From: Roseateles sp049532965
Lineage (GTDB): Bacteria > Pseudomonadota > Gammaproteobacteria > Burkholderiales > Burkholderiaceae_C
NCBI RefSeq assembly: GCF_049532965.1
Contig: NZ_CP186694.1
Location: 5,332,001-5,396,000 of the forward strand
Direction of reading: 5' to 3'
DNA: 64,000 bases
Made by a program: the position numbers and the translations under genes. Shown piece after piece: positions 8,590 through 17,454 of this stretch. The notes beneath the pieces are model-generated. The model saw nothing but the letters and a program-made list of their open reading frames with translations, searched no databases and was not told where the DNA came from. Within the stretch, counting starts at the first letter, position 1, and the number at the start of each line of letters is the position of its first letter.

Positions 8590-9625
8590 CACGACGGCGC
8601 CGGCACGCCTGCTCGGCGGCCTGGAGATGCCCTATGGCGGCGACGAGCACGGCCTGATCTGCGGCTTCTGGATCCATCCGGAGCGGCCGACCGAGCCGCT
8701 GCCGACGCTGGCTCAGGCACAGGCGCGGCTGGCGCAACCGGATGGAGGCTTCCTGTGGTTGCACCTGAACCTGGCGCATGCCGGAGCGCTGCCCTGGTTG
8801 CGCCGCAATGCCGCGCTGGCGGAGAGCTTCGACGAGGCGCAGCAGCAGGGATCGCGGTCATCGCGGATCGAGCGTGTCGGCGATCACCTGTTCGCGGTGC
8901 TCAACGACGTGACCTTCGACTTCGCGTTCGACGTCGGCGACGTCTCGACGCTGTGGATGCAGGCCAGCGAGCATCTGGTGCTCAGCGTGCGCCGCGCGCC
9001 CTTGCGTTCGGTGGACCGGCTGCGCATGGCCATCAAGCGCGGGGATCGCCCGCGTTCCAGCATCGCGCTGCTCGATCACCTGCTGCGCGACCAGGCCGAC
9101 GAACTGCAGCGCATCGTGCGCCAGGCCACCGAGCGGGTCGACGACATCGAGGACGCGCTGCTCGCCGGACGCCATGCCGGCCATGAGTCGGAGGTCGCCG
9201 CGCTGCGGCGGCTGATGGTGCGATTGCAGCGGCTGCTGGCGCCAGAACCGAGCGCGCTCTTGCGGATGCTGTCGAATCCGCCGGACTGGGTGGCCGAGGA
9301 GGACAAGCAGCAGCTGCAGCAGGCCAGCGAGGAGTTCGCGCTGGTGCTGCGCGATATCCAGGCGCTGCAGGAACGAATCCGCGCCGTGCAGGACGAGACC
9401 TCCGCCCGGGTCGCCCAGGAGAACAACCGCACGCTGTACGTGCTGACCATGGTCACGGTGCTGGCGCTGCCGATCAACCTGATCAGCGGCCTGTTCGGGA
9501 TGAACGTGGGCGGGCTCCCGCTGCTCGAGCACCCGCACGGGTTCTGGGTGGTCGTCGGCCTGATCGTGCTGCTGACCGGCCTGGTGACCCTGTTGCTGCT
9601 GAAGGCGACGGGCCGGGGGAAGTAG
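8576..9625 (+). CDS. CorA/ZntB-family divalent metal transporter
   Basis: A 349-residue member of the CorA metal ion transporter family, which forms pentameric inner-membrane channels. A large soluble N-terminal domain with long helices (residues about 150-285, rich in Glu, Gln and Arg) precedes two C-terminal membrane segments. The signature GMN appears in LFGMNVGG at the end of the first segment. The loop after it lacks the acidic MPEL sequence of classical CorA and reads LPLLEHPHG, so it is closer to the ZntB-like branch (zinc or other divalent metals). It starts inside the end of psd. The two ATGs at 8576 and 8582 are equally plausible. Confidence 0.85.
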   Translation: MAMNDTTAPARLLGGLEMPYGGDEHGLICGFWIHPERPTEPLPTLAQAQARLAQPDGGFLWLHLNLAHAGALPWLRRNAALAESFDEAQQQGSRSSRIERVGDHLFAVLNDVTFDFAFDVGDVSTLWMQASEHLVLSVRRAPLRSVDRLRMAIKRGDRPRSSIALLDHLLRDQADELQRIVRQATERVDDIEDALLAGRHAGHESEVAALRRLMVRLQRLLAPEPSALLRMLSNPPDWVAEEDKQQLQQASEEFALVLRDIQALQERIRAVQDETSARVAQENNRTLYVLTMVTVLALPINLISGLFGMNVGGLPLLEHPHGFWVVVGLIVLLTGLVTLLLLKATGRGK

Positions 9626-9632
9626 CGCCGCG

Positions 9633-10235
9633 TCAGAGTCCCAGGAACGCCGTGAGCTCGTCGAGGTAGTCGTCGAAGTCGGCCAGGCCGTGGTCGCTGC
9701 CCTCGAGCAGCTTGATCCGGCAGCGCTCGTAGCGGGCGTGCATCTCACGCCAGTCCAGGACCTCGTCGCCCTTGGCGATCACCGCCAGCAACCGCTCCGG
9801 GTACGCGAGCGGCCCGGCGTGCAGCGCGGAGAGCTCGCCGACGAATTCCGGGCGGAAGAAGAAGTGCTCGTCGGGGTTCTGCCAGCAGGTCTGCTCGCCG
9901 ATGTAGTTCGCGAGGTCGCGCGCGGGATCGACGGCGGGGTTCAGCAACACCGTCCGCGCACCGGTGCGTTGCGCGACCCAGGTCGCGTAGAAGCCGCCCA
10001 GCGAGCTGCCCATGACCGCCATCGTGTCCTGCGGCCAGTCGCGGATCAGTGTCTCGACGAGCGCCATGGCCGCCTGCGGCGAAGGCGGCAGTTGCGGACA
10101 GGCGAAGACCAGGTCCGGGCGGCGGTCCGCGACCCAGCGGGCCATGCGCTGCGCTTTTGCGGAGCGCGGCGAGGACCGGAACCCATGCAGGTAGAGCAGG
10201 TGGGTGCGGCGGGCGGGGGCGGGCGGCGAACTCAT
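9633..10235 (-). CDS. YqiA/YcfP-family alpha/beta-fold esterase
   Basis: A small cytoplasmic alpha/beta hydrolase of 200 residues, the usual length of the YqiA/UPF0227 family. The N-terminal strand carries LLYLHGFRSSP with a conserved SAKAQ just after it. The nucleophile elbow is GSSLGGFYA, the acid is in AKGDEVLDW and the catalytic His is in GSDHGLADFDDY. Family members hydrolyse short acyl esters such as palmitoyl-CoA or nitrophenyl esters in vitro; the physiological substrate is unknown. It is convergent with the CorA-type gene, only 7 bp from its stop codon. The 284 bp between its start and the metalloprotease at 10520 contain no supported gene. Confidence 0.85.
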   Translation of the reverse strand: MSSPPAPARRTHLLYLHGFRSSPRSAKAQRMARWVADRRPDLVFACPQLPPSPQAAMALVETLIRDWPQDTMAVMGSSLGGFYATWVAQRTGARTVLLNPAVDPARDLANYIGEQTCWQNPDEHFFFRPEFVGELSALHAGPLAYPERLLAVIAKGDEVLDWREMHARYERCRIKLLEGSDHGLADFDDYLDELTAFLGL

Positions 10236-10519
10236 GGCGGGTCAGTGTAGGGGGACCCGCTCCGCCGTTCGGGCGGGTCACTTCCGGCACGGGTGCGCGG
10301 CTGGGCGATCATCGCCGGGCGCAGTCCGCAGGAGGGCCCGGGACGTTCGGAAACGGGTTCAGAGGGATTGCGCGCTCGTTAGTGCGCATTGACGCGGGCG
10401 CTCCGACCCCGCACATTGCCCGCTTTCCCCGGGGTGGCCGCGGCAGAGGACCGTACCGCCCGCTTTCCGCAACAGGGCCCGGCCGGTCGACGCCGGAGGG
10501 CCCCCGACCAGACAGATCC

Positions 10520-13273
10520 ATGATCAACAGGGACACGATCCAGCTGACGGCCATCGCGGCCGCGGCATTGCTGCTCACCGCTTGCGCCACGACCGGCACC
10601 ACCGGTTCTCCGACCGCCGCCGCGCCGGCGGCCCAGGCCGCGACGCCGCCGGCCTCGGCCGCCTCCGGCGCACCGGGCCAGCCGGGCGCCGCGTCGCCGA
10701 TGAGCGCGCCGCGTCCCGCCGCCGACCCGACCGCGCCCAAGCCCTTCGCCGAAGTCAGCCGCGACACCAAGCGCGACGGCGGCCTGTTCCCGGTCCTGCG
10801 CAAGGACGAGAAGGTGTGGCTCGAGATCCCGCGCGCGATGCTGAACAAGCCCTTCCTGTTCACCATCAACATCTCCAGCTCCATCGGCGAGCGCGGCTTC
10901 TACGCCAGCCAGATGGGCCCGGAGATCATGGCCGAGTGGCGCCGCATCGGGAACACGATCCAGCTGGTCGCGTTGAACACCGAGTTCCGCGCCGAAGGCG
11001 GCGGCAAGCGCGCCGGCGAGGAAGCGTTCTCGCCCAGCCTGCTGGCGGCCGGCCCGGTCGCGAGCGCCGACCACCCCGAGCGCAAGGCCTTCCTGGTCGA
11101 TGCCGGCATGCTGCTGAGCGACATCCCCGGCATGTCCACGCGCCTGGAGATGGCCTACCGGCTGCCGTACAACGTCGACCGCAGCAACTCCTACTTCGAG
11201 TTGACCCGCGCCGACGCGCAGCTGACGACGCTGAACGCCAAGGTCCATTACTTCACGCCGCGCATTCCCGCGCCGCCGCTGGTGGCGCCGCCGGTGCCCG
11301 TGCCGACGCCGCCGCAGGCCACGCCCGATCCGCGTTCGATGTTCATGGGCTTCGTCTACAACTTCCGGGCGCTGCCGGAGGAGAAGATGTCGCCCCGCCG
11401 CGCCGATGGCCGCCTGGGCCACTTCACCGAGACCTTCACCGACCTCAGCGACGATGTGAAGCCCAATCCCCGCATCCACTACATCAACCGCTGGCGCCTG
11501 GAGAAGAAGGATCCCGCAGCGGCGCTGTCCGAGCCGGTGCAGCCGATCGTCTACTGGATGGACAAGAACATCCCGCCGAAGTACCGCCCCGCGGTCGAGG
11601 CCGGCATCCTGGAGTGGAACAAGGCCTTCGAGAAGATCGGCTTCAAGGATGCGATCGTGGCCAGGCAGCAGCCCGATGACGCGGACTGGGACAACATGGA
11701 CGCGTCGCACGCGTCGATCCGGTGGTTCGTTGGCGCGGACGTCGGCTTCGCGATCGGCCCGAGCCACGTCGATCCGCGCACCGGCGAGATCCTGGATGCC
11801 GACATCGGCATGAGCGACGTGTTCGCCCGCGGTGGACGCGCGTTCATCAGCGAGGACGCGCCGCGCGGCATGGCCGGCGGCCGGGTCTCGTCGCTGGCCG
11901 AGGAAGCCCACGCGCTGGCCGCGCTGAATCACGGCTGGCGCGAAGGCCGCAACGCGACCTACTGCACCTACGCGCACGACGCCGCGGCCGAGATGGACTT
12001 CGCGCTCGACGTGCTCGAGGCCCGCGGCGACATCGCGCCGGACAGCCCCGAGGCCGACGCCTTCATCCAGGCGCGGATCAAGGACGTGATCATGCATGAG
12101 GTGGGTCACACGCTCGGCCTGAAGCACAACTTCAAGGCCTCGACGCAGGTGACCCAGGCGCAGTTGAAGGACAAGGCCTGGACCGATGCGAACGGGCTGT
12201 CGGCCTCGGTGATGGACTACAACGCCTACAACATCCCGCTGCAGGGCGAGGCGCCGACCACCTACAACAACACGACGCTGGGCGCGTACGACTACTGGGC
12301 GATCGAGTACGCCTACAAGCAGGTGCCCAAGGAGCAGGAGGAGGCGGAGCTCCGGCGCATCGCCTCCCAGAACCTGCAGCCCGGGCACGCCTACGCGGAT
12401 GACACCGATGCCGGCGGCTTCGGTCCGTTCGACGGCATGGACCCGACGGCCAACCGCTTCGACCTGGGCGACGACCCGATGGCCTACTTCCGCAAGCGGC
12501 TGAAGCTGACGCAGGAGTTGTGGACGCGAGTGCAGAACCGGACGCCGGAGTCGACCGACGACCCGCTGCGCCAGCGTCGCCAACTGGCCAACGGCTTCGC
12601 GCAGTTGGCGCGAGCGTCGGACCTGGTGGGCAAGTACGTCGGCGGCATGTATACGCATCGTGACGTGCCAGGCGCCTCGGTGGCCGCGATGAAGCCGGTC
12701 GATCCGGCCAAGCAGCGCGAGGCGCTGCGCTTCCTGGCGCAGGGCATCTTCAGTGCCGACAGCTTCCGCTTCAAGCCGGAGTTCATGACCTCGATCACGA
12801 CCGACTATGTCGAGTTCATGCGCGCGGGCTTCGTGAACATCCCGGCGGCCGTGTCGCGGGTGCAACTGGGCGCGCTGGATCGCCTGCTGCAGGCGCAGAC
12901 GGCGATCCGCCTGATGGAGCTGCCGAACTATGTGCCGGCATCCCAGCGCAAGGGCCTGATCTCGATCAACGAGGTCTACGGCACGCTGCAGTCGTCGATC
13001 TGGAGCGAGCTCAAGACCGGCGCGGAGATCGATCCGCTGCGCCGCAACCTGCAGCGCGAGTACCTGCGCCGCCTCCAGGCCAACCTGACCAAGGGCGGCG
13101 CCGCCTCGGGCCAGTTCGCCGATGCCTACGCGGTGCTGCGCTATCACGCCGTGCAACTGCAAGGCGAGCTGCGCGCCGCGCAGGGCAAGGGGTCGATCGA
13201 GACCCGGGCGCACGTGGCCGAGAGCCTGGACATGCTCAACAGCGTGCTGAAGGCGACGATGACGCGGAGCTGA
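10520..13273 (+). CDS. Zinc-dependent metalloprotease lipoprotein (DUF5117/DUF5118 type)
   Basis: A 917-residue exported metallopeptidase. A signal peptide ends in a lipobox LLTAC near residue 19, followed by an Ala/Pro/Thr/Ser-rich linker of about 45 residues that probably spans out from the membrane. The zinc motif HEVGHTLGLKHN at about residue 526 is of the metzincin type (HExxHxxGxxH), and VMDYNAYN follows at the expected place of the Met-turn. The regions before and after match the architecture of the DUF5117-catalytic-DUF5118 family common in Burkholderiales and Bacteroidetes. The natural substrate is unknown. ATG 10520 is chosen because it starts the signal peptide; the frame is open much further upstream without coding character. 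Two hairpins close the transcript. Confidence 0.85.
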   Translation: MINRDTIQLTAIAAAALLLTACATTGTTGSPTAAAPAAQAATPPASAASGAPGQPGAASPMSAPRPAADPTAPKPFAEVSRDTKRDGGLFPVLRKDEKVWLEIPRAMLNKPFLFTINISSSIGERGFYASQMGPEIMAEWRRIGNTIQLVALNTEFRAEGGGKRAGEEAFSPSLLAAGPVASADHPERKAFLVDAGMLLSDIPGMSTRLEMAYRLPYNVDRSNSYFELTRADAQLTTLNAKVHYFTPRIPAPPLVAPPVPVPTPPQATPDPRSMFMGFVYNFRALPEEKMSPRRADGRLGHFTETFTDLSDDVKPNPRIHYINRWRLEKKDPAAALSEPVQPIVYWMDKNIPPKYRPAVEAGILEWNKAFEKIGFKDAIVARQQPDDADWDNMDASHASIRWFVGADVGFAIGPSHVDPRTGEILDADIGMSDVFARGGRAFISEDAPRGMAGGRVSSLAEEAHALAALNHGWREGRNATYCTYAHDAAAEMDFALDVLEARGDIAPDSPEADAFIQARIKDVIMHEVGHTLGLKHNFKASTQVTQAQLKDKAWTDANGLSASVMDYNAYNIPLQGEAPTTYNNTTLGAYDYWAIEYAYKQVPKEQEEAELRRIASQNLQPGHAYADDTDAGGFGPFDGMDPTANRFDLGDDPMAYFRKRLKLTQELWTRVQNRTPESTDDPLRQRRQLANGFAQLARASDLVGKYVGGMYTHRDVPGASVAAMKPVDPAKQREALRFLAQGIFSADSFRFKPEFMTSITTDYVEFMRAGFVNIPAAVSRVQLGALDRLLQAQTAIRLMELPNYVPASQRKGLISINEVYGTLQSSIWSELKTGAEIDPLRRNLQREYLRRLQANLTKGGAASGQFADAYAVLRYHAVQLQGELRAAQGKGSIETRAHVAESLDMLNSVLKATMTRS

Positions 13274-13283
13274 TCCAGCGCAG

Positions 13284-13301
13284 AGGCACGTTCGCGTGCC
13301 T
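13284..13301 (+). terminator. Hairpin with TTCG tetraloop
   Basis: A perfect 7-bp stem (aggcacg/cgtgcct) closed by TTCG, the very stable UUCG tetraloop in RNA. It lies 10 nt after the stop of the metalloprotease gene and just before a second, stronger hairpin. It has no T tract of its own, so alone it would act as an mRNA 3'-end stabiliser rather than a terminator. Confidence 0.6.
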
Positions 13302-13311
13302 GACTCGTGCG

Positions 13312-13335
13312 AAGGCCGGCGAAAGCCGGCCTTTT
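13312..13335 (+). terminator. Rho-independent terminator, GAAA tetraloop
   Basis: A 9-bp stem aaggccggc/gccggcctt around a GAAA loop, followed by a short T run. It ends the metalloprotease transcript. Read on the other strand it also has AAGG-paired flanks and could help stop the convergent permease transcript, whose stop codon is at 13377. Confidence 0.75.
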
Positions 13336-13376
13336 CCGTTGCCGCGCGCGATGCGCCAGCGGCCCACTCGCCGAGG

Positions 13377-14462
13377 CTAGCCCTCCCGCTGGTTCCCCAC
13401 CGGGTAGCGCCGCTCCACCGACACGATGTCCCACACGGCGATGAACATCGCCGCAATCAGCGGTCCGATGACGAAACCGTTGATCCCGAACACGGCCATC
13501 CCGCCGATCGTCGACAGCAGCACGACGTAGTCCGGCATCTTGGTGTCCTTGCCCACCAGCAGCGGCCGCAGCAGGTTGTCGACCAGGCCGATCGCCAGCG
13601 TGCCGTAGAGGATCAGCCCGATGCCCGCGCCGATCTGGCCGGTGGCCAGCAGGTAGATCGCCACCGGCGCCCACACCAGTGCCGCCCCCACCGCCGGCAG
13701 CAGCGACAGGAAGGCCATCAGCACCGCCCACAGCACCGGCGCATGGATGTCCAGCACCCAGAACGCGAAGCCGCCCAGCGCGCCCTGGATCACCGCCACG
13801 ACGATGTTGCCCTTCACCGTCGCGCGGATCACGGTCCGGAACTTCTCGCCCAGCTGCCGCTTGTACGAGTCCTGCAGGGGGAGCGCGTCGCGGATGCGCA
13901 GCGACAGCTGCTCGCCGTCGCGCAGCAGGAAGAACAGCAGGTAGAGCATCACGAAGAAGCTCACCAGGAAGTCGAAGGTGTCCTGTCCGAAGCCCAGCGC
14001 CTTGGTCGCCATGAACTGGCTGCCCTGGTTCAGCGCGCTGCCGAGCTTCTGCTGCAGGTTGGACAGGTCATGCAGCCCCAGCCGCTGCAGCAGCTCCAGC
14101 AGCCAGGACGGCAGTGCCGCGTAGATCTGGGCCACATAGGTGCTGAAGTTGAACTGGCCGGACTTCACCATCTCGAAGACGATCGACGCCTCCCGCACCA
14201 GCGCGCCCATCACGTAGGTCAGCGGCAGCACCACCAGCAGCAGGATCACCAGGATCGTCAGCCCGGCGGACACGCCCGGCCGCCGCGTCTTGCGCAGCAG
14301 GCGGCGATAGAGCGGCTGGAACACGATGGCCAGCGCCACGCCCCACAGTACCGCGCTCATCATCGGCCACAGGATCCAGATGAACGCCACCGTCACCAGC
14401 GCCAGCAGGCACAGGAAGGATCGGTTCTGCAGTGCGGGCACCAGCTTGCCAGGACCACTCAT
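13377..14462 (-). CDS. AI-2E family permease
   Basis: Polytopic inner-membrane protein of 361 residues in the AI-2E (TqsA/PerM/YdiK) family. It has paired N-terminal membrane segments, a soluble amphipathic region at about residues 95-185 (LPSWLLELLQRLGLHDL...), and C-terminal segments with the typical GxVxGNLLRPLL-like signature, here GLVDNLLRPLLVGKDTKMPD, and GxNGFVIGPLI. Members export autoinducer-2 or act as Na+/H+ antiporters or efflux proteins, and which applies here cannot be read. ATG 14462 has AGGAG about 10 nt upstream and is preferred to the longer frame starting at 14633, whose extra residues are Arg/Pro-rich. It is transcribed toward the terminator pair at 13.3 kb. Confidence 0.85.
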   Translation of the reverse strand: MSGPGKLVPALQNRSFLCLLALVTVAFIWILWPMMSAVLWGVALAIVFQPLYRRLLRKTRRPGVSAGLTILVILLLVVLPLTYVMGALVREASIVFEMVKSGQFNFSTYVAQIYAALPSWLLELLQRLGLHDLSNLQQKLGSALNQGSQFMATKALGFGQDTFDFLVSFFVMLYLLFFLLRDGEQLSLRIRDALPLQDSYKRQLGEKFRTVIRATVKGNIVVAVIQGALGGFAFWVLDIHAPVLWAVLMAFLSLLPAVGAALVWAPVAIYLLATGQIGAGIGLILYGTLAIGLVDNLLRPLLVGKDTKMPDYVVLLSTIGGMAVFGINGFVIGPLIAAMFIAVWDIVSVERRYPVGNQREG

Positions 14463-14572
14463 CGTGTTGTCGCTCCTCGAGTCGTTGAACGGGACGGTGA
14501 CCGGCTCTCGCCGGCCGGCCCCGCGGGGATCCCGCGGTGCGCCCGCGGGTGGGCGGGCGCAGGATCGCCGCT

Positions 14573-15937
14573 TTACTTCAGCGCGTCCAGCAGCTTTTCG
14601 TGGATGCCGCCAAACCCGCCATTGCTCATGCACAGCACGTGGTCCCCGGGCCGGGCTTCGCGCCGGACCATGGCGACCAGCTCATCGACATTGGCGCCGA
14701 CAAGTCCCTGCTCGCCCAGCGGCGCCAGGACTTCCCGGGCGTCCCAGCTCAGGCCGTCCTGGTTGCAGAAGCTCAGGTCCGCCTCCTCCAGCGCCCAGGG
14801 CAGCTGCGCCTTCATGGTGCCCAGCTTCATCGTGTTGGAGCGCGGTTCGAAGACGGCCAGGATCCGCTCCTGCGGGGCGATGCGGCGGCGCAGGCCGCCG
14901 ATCGTCGTGTGGATGGCGGTCGGATGGTGCGCGAAGTCGTCGTAGACCTTCACTCCGTTGGCCTCGCCCCGCAGTTCCAGCCGGCGGCGGACGTTGCGGA
15001 AGCTGGCCAGCGCCTCGGCGGCCTGCTGCGGGTCCACGCCCACATGCTCCGCGGCGGCGATCGCGGCCAGCGCGTTGAGCTGGTTGTGCTCGCCCAGCAA
15101 CTCCCAATTCACGTGGCCGACCTTGAGGCTGCCCCGCAGCACGTCGAAGGACTGCGGTTCGCCCCGGGCCCGCAACGCGCCGGGCTCCTCCTTGCGTGCG
15201 CCGAAGCGCTGCACCTCGCTCCAGCACCCGCGCGCCAGCACGCGCTGCAGCGCTTCCTCGCGCGCGTTCACGATCACGCGACCCGACGGCGGCACGGTGC
15301 GGATCAGATGGTGGAACTGGGTCTCGATGGCGGCCAGGTCCGGGAAGATGTCCGCGTGGTCGTGCTCGAGGTTGTTCAGGATGGCCGTGCGCGGCCGGTA
15401 ATGGACGAACTTGCTGCGCTTGTCGAAGAACGCGGTGTCGTATTCGTCCGCCTCGATGACGAAGAAGCGGCCGTCGCCCGCTCGGGCCGAGACCTCGAAG
15501 TTGAGCGGCACCCCGCCGATCAGGAAGCCGGGCGCCAGGCCGGCCGACTCCAGGATCCACGCCAGCATCGACGTCGTCGACGTCTTGCCATGCGTGCCGG
15601 CCACCGCCAGCACATGCCGGCCCTGCAGCACATGCTCGGCCAGCCACTGCGGGCCGCTGGTGTACGGCAGTCCGGCGTCAAGGATCGCTTCCAGCAGCGG
15701 GAACCGTCCCTCCGACGAGCGCGTCACCACGTTGCCGATCACGAAGATGTCCGGCTTCAGCGCCAGTTGCTCGGCGCCGAAGCCCTGGATCAGCTCGATG
15801 CCCAGCGCTTCCAGTTGCGTCGACATCGGCGGGTAGACGTTGGCGTCGCAGCCGGTGACCGTGTGGCCCGCTTCGCGCGCGAGCGCCGCCAGCCCGCCCA
15901 TGAAGGTGCCGCAGATGCCCAGGATGTGGATATGCAT
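14573..15937 (-). CDS. mpl: UDP-MurNAc:L-Ala-gamma-D-Glu-meso-DAP ligase
   Basis: Cytoplasmic Mur-ligase-family enzyme of peptidoglycan recycling: it joins the recovered tripeptide directly to UDP-MurNAc. The 454-residue length is typical. It begins with the dinucleotide-like MHIHILGICGTFMGGLA, specific for Mpl rather than MurC, then GCDANVYPPMSTQLE. The ATP site is AGTHGKTSTTSM, followed by EADEYDTAFFDKRSKF and LNNLEHDHADIF, and the C-terminal domain has YDDFAHHPTAI and FEPRSNTMK. The 110 bp between it and the AI-2E gene contain only that gene's ribosome site. It is 134 bp downstream of hemL on the same strand. Confidence 0.95.
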   Translation of the reverse strand: MHIHILGICGTFMGGLAALAREAGHTVTGCDANVYPPMSTQLEALGIELIQGFGAEQLALKPDIFVIGNVVTRSSEGRFPLLEAILDAGLPYTSGPQWLAEHVLQGRHVLAVAGTHGKTSTTSMLAWILESAGLAPGFLIGGVPLNFEVSARAGDGRFFVIEADEYDTAFFDKRSKFVHYRPRTAILNNLEHDHADIFPDLAAIETQFHHLIRTVPPSGRVIVNAREEALQRVLARGCWSEVQRFGARKEEPGALRARGEPQSFDVLRGSLKVGHVNWELLGEHNQLNALAAIAAAEHVGVDPQQAAEALASFRNVRRRLELRGEANGVKVYDDFAHHPTAIHTTIGGLRRRIAPQERILAVFEPRSNTMKLGTMKAQLPWALEEADLSFCNQDGLSWDAREVLAPLGEQGLVGANVDELVAMVRREARPGDHVLCMSNGGFGGIHEKLLDALK

Positions 15938-16071
15938 GTCCGTCTTTCAGCTGCTGTACCAAACGGTAAGCAAGCGTAATGCCTGTCGCGGATTGAAAGG
16001 ATTGCGACAAGGCCGGTCCAGTGCTTGCCCGGACCGACCGAAATTCGTTTCCGCTCCGTTGCCTTTGCGGG

Positions 16072-17358
16072 TCAGCGCAGTGCCCGGCGCGCCGCTTCCA
16101 GCGTGGCGTCGATGTCCGCCTCGGAGTGCGCGGCGGACACGAAGCCAGCCTCGTACAACGCTGGCGCCAGGTACACGCCGGCGTCCAGCATTGCGTGGAA
16201 GAAGCGGTTGAAGCGCTCCTTGTCCGTCGTCATCACGGTCGTGTAGTTCTGCGGCAGCTCCGGCATCAGGAAGAAGCCGAACATGCCTCCCTCGCAGTCG
16301 GCGCTGAAGGGCACGCCATTCTCGGCCGCGACGCGCTGCAGGCCGTCGACGAGCCGGCGCGTCTTCGCCGAGAGGGCCTCGAAGAAGCCGGGTTTCCGGA
16401 TCTCCCGGAGCGTCGCCAGGCCGCAGGCCGTGGCCACCGGATTGCCGGACAGCGTGCCCGCCTGGTAGACGCCGCCCAGCGGCGCGAGGTGGCGCATGAT
16501 GTCGCGGCTCGCGCCGAACGCGGCCAGCGGCATGCCGCCGCCGATGACCTTCCCGAAGACGCTGATGTCCGGCACGAAGCCCGGGATCAGGTCCGCATAC
16601 ACGCCCTGCGCGCTGCGCAAACCGACGCGGAAGCCGGTCATGACCTCGTCCATCACAAGCAGCGCGCCGTGCTGGCGGCACAGTTCGCGCATCCGCGTCA
16701 TGAACGGCACGCTGGCGCGCACGAAATTCATGTTGCCGGCGATCGGCTCCACGATCACGCAGGCCAGTTCGGCGCCATGCAGCGCGAACGCTTCCTCGAG
16801 CTGGGCGACGTTGTTGTACTCGAGCACGATCGTGTGCTGCGCCGTTGCCTCGGGCACGCCCGCCGAGGTCGGGTGGCCGAAGGTCGCCAGGCCTGACCCC
16901 GCCTTCACGAGCAGCGCGTCGGTGTGGCCGTGGTAGCAGCCCTCGAACTTGATGAACTTGCTGCGCTGCGTCGCGCCGCGGGCCAGCCGGATGGCGCTCA
17001 TCGTCGCCTCGGTGCCGGAGCTCACCAGCCGGATCTGTTCGCAACTGGGGACCAGCGCCAGGATCTCCTCGGCCAGCTCGATCTCGCGCTCGGTCGGCGC
17101 GCCGAAGGAAAAGCCTTCGAGCACCGCCCGCTGGACCGCCTCGACCACCGCCGGATGGCCGTGGCCCAGGATCATCGGGCCCCAGGAGCCGATGTAGTCG
17201 ATGTAGCGCTTGCCATCGGCATCGTGGATGTAGGCGCCTTCGCCGCGCGTGATGAAACGGGGCGTGCCACCGACGGCGCGGAACGCGCGTACCGGCGAAT
17301 TGACGCCACCGGGAATGACGCGCTGGGCGCGGGCGAACAGGGTCTCGTTCTGGCTCAT
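16072..17358 (-). CDS. hemL: Glutamate-1-semialdehyde 2,1-aminomutase
   Basis: Makes 5-aminolevulinate from glutamate-1-semialdehyde in the C5 route to heme and other tetrapyrroles; PLP-dependent homodimer. At 428 residues it matches the family. Visible marks are PGGVNSPVRAF at the N-terminus, GPMILGHGHP, SSGTEATMSAIRLARG, FEGCYHGHTDALLVKAGSG (contiguous in the protein), MDEVMTGFR and the PLP-lysine motif FGKVIGGGMPL. The N-terminal sequence SQNETLFARAQRVIPGG is typical. Heme made here also feeds heme A synthesis by the ctaA and ctaB products encoded at 55.7-57.8 kb. Confidence 0.96.
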   Translation of the reverse strand: MSQNETLFARAQRVIPGGVNSPVRAFRAVGGTPRFITRGEGAYIHDADGKRYIDYIGSWGPMILGHGHPAVVEAVQRAVLEGFSFGAPTEREIELAEEILALVPSCEQIRLVSSGTEATMSAIRLARGATQRSKFIKFEGCYHGHTDALLVKAGSGLATFGHPTSAGVPEATAQHTIVLEYNNVAQLEEAFALHGAELACVIVEPIAGNMNFVRASVPFMTRMRELCRQHGALLVMDEVMTGFRVGLRSAQGVYADLIPGFVPDISVFGKVIGGGMPLAAFGASRDIMRHLAPLGGVYQAGTLSGNPVATACGLATLREIRKPGFFEALSAKTRRLVDGLQRVAAENGVPFSADCEGGMFGFFLMPELPQNYTTVMTTDKERFNRFFHAMLDAGVYLAPALYEAGFVSAAHSEADIDATLEAARRALR

Positions 17359-17430
17359 GTCGAAAATCCGGTACTGCTGGGAAGCGCCAAGGCGAAGGGC
17401 CGAAGCGCCAGGCTGACGCAGGAAGGACGA

Positions 17431-17448
17431 AGGCGCCCGCGGGCGCCT
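17431..17448 (-). terminator. Palindromic hairpin after thiD-like gene
   Basis: An 18-bp perfect palindrome (aggcgcc-cgcg-ggcgcct) begins 7 bp after the stop codon of the ThiD-like gene, read on the minus strand. The stem is very GC-rich but only TCGTCC follows, not a real T tract, so termination strength is doubtful. It separates this gene from hemL downstream. Confidence 0.5.
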
Positions 17449-17454
17449 CCGAAT

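Noticed and set aside
10379..13456. A 1025-codon frame antisense to the metalloprotease, and similar long antisense frames at 48841-52131 (cox), 59593-62139 (S9 peptidase), 37297-38985 (pyrBC'), 20301-22508 (pilJ) and 56492-57751 (ctaAB)
   Set aside because: All lie opposite genes with recognised families and themselves show only Arg/His/Gln/Gly-rich low-complexity products.
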